Below are positions 5,338 to 6,210 of a stretch of 6,210 nucleotides of DNA, piece by piece; positions within the stretch are counted from its first letter, which is position 1; every line of letters begins with the position of its first letter. The DNA is from an uncultured Collinsella sp. (lineage in GTDB: Bacteria > Actinomycetota > Coriobacteriia > Coriobacteriales > Coriobacteriaceae), in contig CAKUFW010000101.1 in the NCBI GenBank assembly GCA_934650975.1, forward strand, positions 1 through 6,210, in the 5' to 3' direction. A model generated the notes under the pieces. The model did no database searches. It worked only from the letters and a program-made list of their open reading frames with translations, and was not told the origin of the DNA. Both the position numbers and the translations under genes were made by a program.

Positions 5338-6210
5338 TTAGGCCTCCAGCGGATGCGCGGGCACCGACTCGCCGGCTGCAAGGGCGGCCTCGCAGGCCAC
5401 CACATCGCGTTCGATATCATCGACCAGCGCCATAAACTCCTCGTAGGTGGAGCAGCGCACCACCTGGGCGCGCCAGGCGGCGGCATGGGGCATGCCTTTG
5501 AGATACCAGCTCGCATACGTGCGGGCGCGCGACATGAGCGGCAAGAGCTCGTGCGTTAACGTCAAATGCTCACGCAGGGCGTCCAGGCGCTCAACGGAAC
5601 TGCGCACCGGCGCCGGCGTACCATCTAGCGCAAGGGCGCGCGCATCGCCAAATACCCAAGGATTGCCGTAAATACCACGCGCGATAAACACCGCGCTGGC
5701 ACCCGAGCTGCGCAGATGCTCAGCAGCATCTTCGGCCGAGAACACGTCGCCCGAACCAATCACGGGAATCTCGACGGCGTCGGCCACTTCATCGACCACC
5801 GACCAATCGGCCTGGCCCGTGTAGAGTTGCGTGGCACAACGACCGTGCACCGCCACCGCAGCGGCCCCGGCACCCTCGAGCATATGGGCAAACGTCGCGG
5901 CATTGCGATCCTCGGCATAAAAGCCCTTGCGGATCTTTACGGTCACGGGCACATGCGCCGCGCCCACCGCCGCCTCGACGATCTTCTCGGCCAGGTCGGG
6001 CGTGCGCATGAGCGCCGAGCCCTCACCCTTGGTAACGACTTTGCGAGCTGGGCAGGCCATGTTGATGTCGATGAGCGACAGGCGATCGCCCACGCGCTCC
6101 TCGACGGCAGCGACGGCGCTCGCAAACTGATCAGGTTTGGAGCCAAAGAGCTGCACGCAAATCTGCTGCTCCTCGTCGGCCGGCAGTACCAGGCGCCAGG
6201 TCTTATTGCT
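5338..6210 (-). CDS. dusB: tRNA-dihydrouridine synthase, DusB type (5' end outside window)
   Basis: FMN enzyme that uses NADPH to reduce specific uridines in tRNA to dihydrouridine; it is cytoplasmic. The 290 visible residues are open to the window edge; a few dozen N-terminal residues with the first FMN-binding loop are missing. Counting from the edge, VQLFGS is at 19-24 and INMACPARKV at 49-58, holding the catalytic cysteine C53. GEGSALMR follows at 62-69 and VTVKIRKGF at 89-97 (K92 is the conserved FMN-site lysine). HGR is at 122-124, with TGQADW shortly after, then VIGSGDVFS (150-158) and FIARGIYGNPWVF (175-187), the phosphate-binding region. The C-terminal helical domain carries RTYASWYLKG (230-239). 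The NMACPxxKVVxxGEGSAL pattern points to the DusB branch rather than DusA or DusC. The GTG at 6156 is only an internal valine, since similarity continues upstream of it. The 3' end contains the ribosome site of hemW. Confidence 0.9.
   Translation of the reverse strand, partial: SNKTWRLVLPADEEQQICVQLFGSKPDQFASAVAAVEERVGDRLSLIDINMACPARKVVTKGEGSALMRTPDLAEKIVEAAVGAAHVPVTVKIRKGFYAEDRNAATFAHMLEGAGAAAVAVHGRCATQLYTGQADWSVVDEVADAVEIPVIGSGDVFSAEDAAEHLRSSGASAVFIARGIYGNPWVFGDARALALDGTPAPVRSSVERLDALREHLTLTHELLPLMSRARTYASWYLKGMPHAAAWRAQVVRCSTYEEFMALVDDIERDVVACEAALAAGESVPAHPLEA
5343..5347 (-). promoter_or_regulatory. Ribosome binding site of hemW, inside the dus 3' end
   Basis: GGAGG on the minus strand spans the last sense codons of dus and lies 7 bases before the GTG start of hemW at 5335. 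It supports the GTG start and coupled translation of the two genes. Confidence 0.7.

Overview
The window is GC-rich and densely coding. All six genes lie on the minus strand, so transcription runs from high to low coordinates. In that order they are: a tRNA-dihydrouridine synthase (DusB type, 5' end outside the window), the haem chaperone HemW, a DnaJ-like protein whose C-terminus is a membrane domain, a full-length DnaJ, the tRNA methylthiotransferase MtaB, and the start of a PhoH-family ATPase that runs off at position 1. The composition, the GTG starts and the protein styles (for example the arginine-rich stretch after the DnaJ G/F region) suggest a high-GC Gram-positive. My best guess is a Coriobacteriia member such as Collinsella. 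This is inference from sequence style; no rRNA or other marker is present.

Layout: dus (6210 to 5338) is followed after 2 bases by hemW (5335 to 4103). A 58-base gap leads to the membrane J-protein gene (4044 to 2941), and an 81-base gap leads to dnaJ (2859 to 1711). After 9 bases comes mtaB (1701 to 409), whose end overlaps the start of phoH (428 to beyond 1) by 20 bases. No non-coding stretch exceeds 81 bases. I found no tRNA, rRNA, CRISPR array, insertion sequence or convincing terminator. Tight junctions at dus/hemW, dnaJ/mtaB and mtaB/phoH suggest translational coupling. The two longer gaps flanking the membrane J-protein gene are the only places where a separate promoter would fit.

The order hemW, dnaJ, tRNA/rRNA modification gene, phoH matches a conserved housekeeping neighbourhood. 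In mycobacteria it is hemW-hrcA-dnaJ2-rsmE-phoH; in Bacillus it is lepA-hemW-hrcA-grpE-dnaK-dnaJ-prmA-rsmE-mtaB. Here the slot normally held by the heat-shock repressor gene hrcA is occupied by the membrane-anchored DnaJ paralogue. That protein keeps the J domain and all four zinc-binding CxxCxGxG motifs, but most of the client-binding C-terminal region is missing and about three transmembrane helices stand in its place. It is the most unusual object in the window. The remaining genes look intact and ordinary and serve tRNA modification (dus, mtaB), haem delivery (hemW), chaperone function (dnaJ) and RNA-related ATPase activity (phoH).
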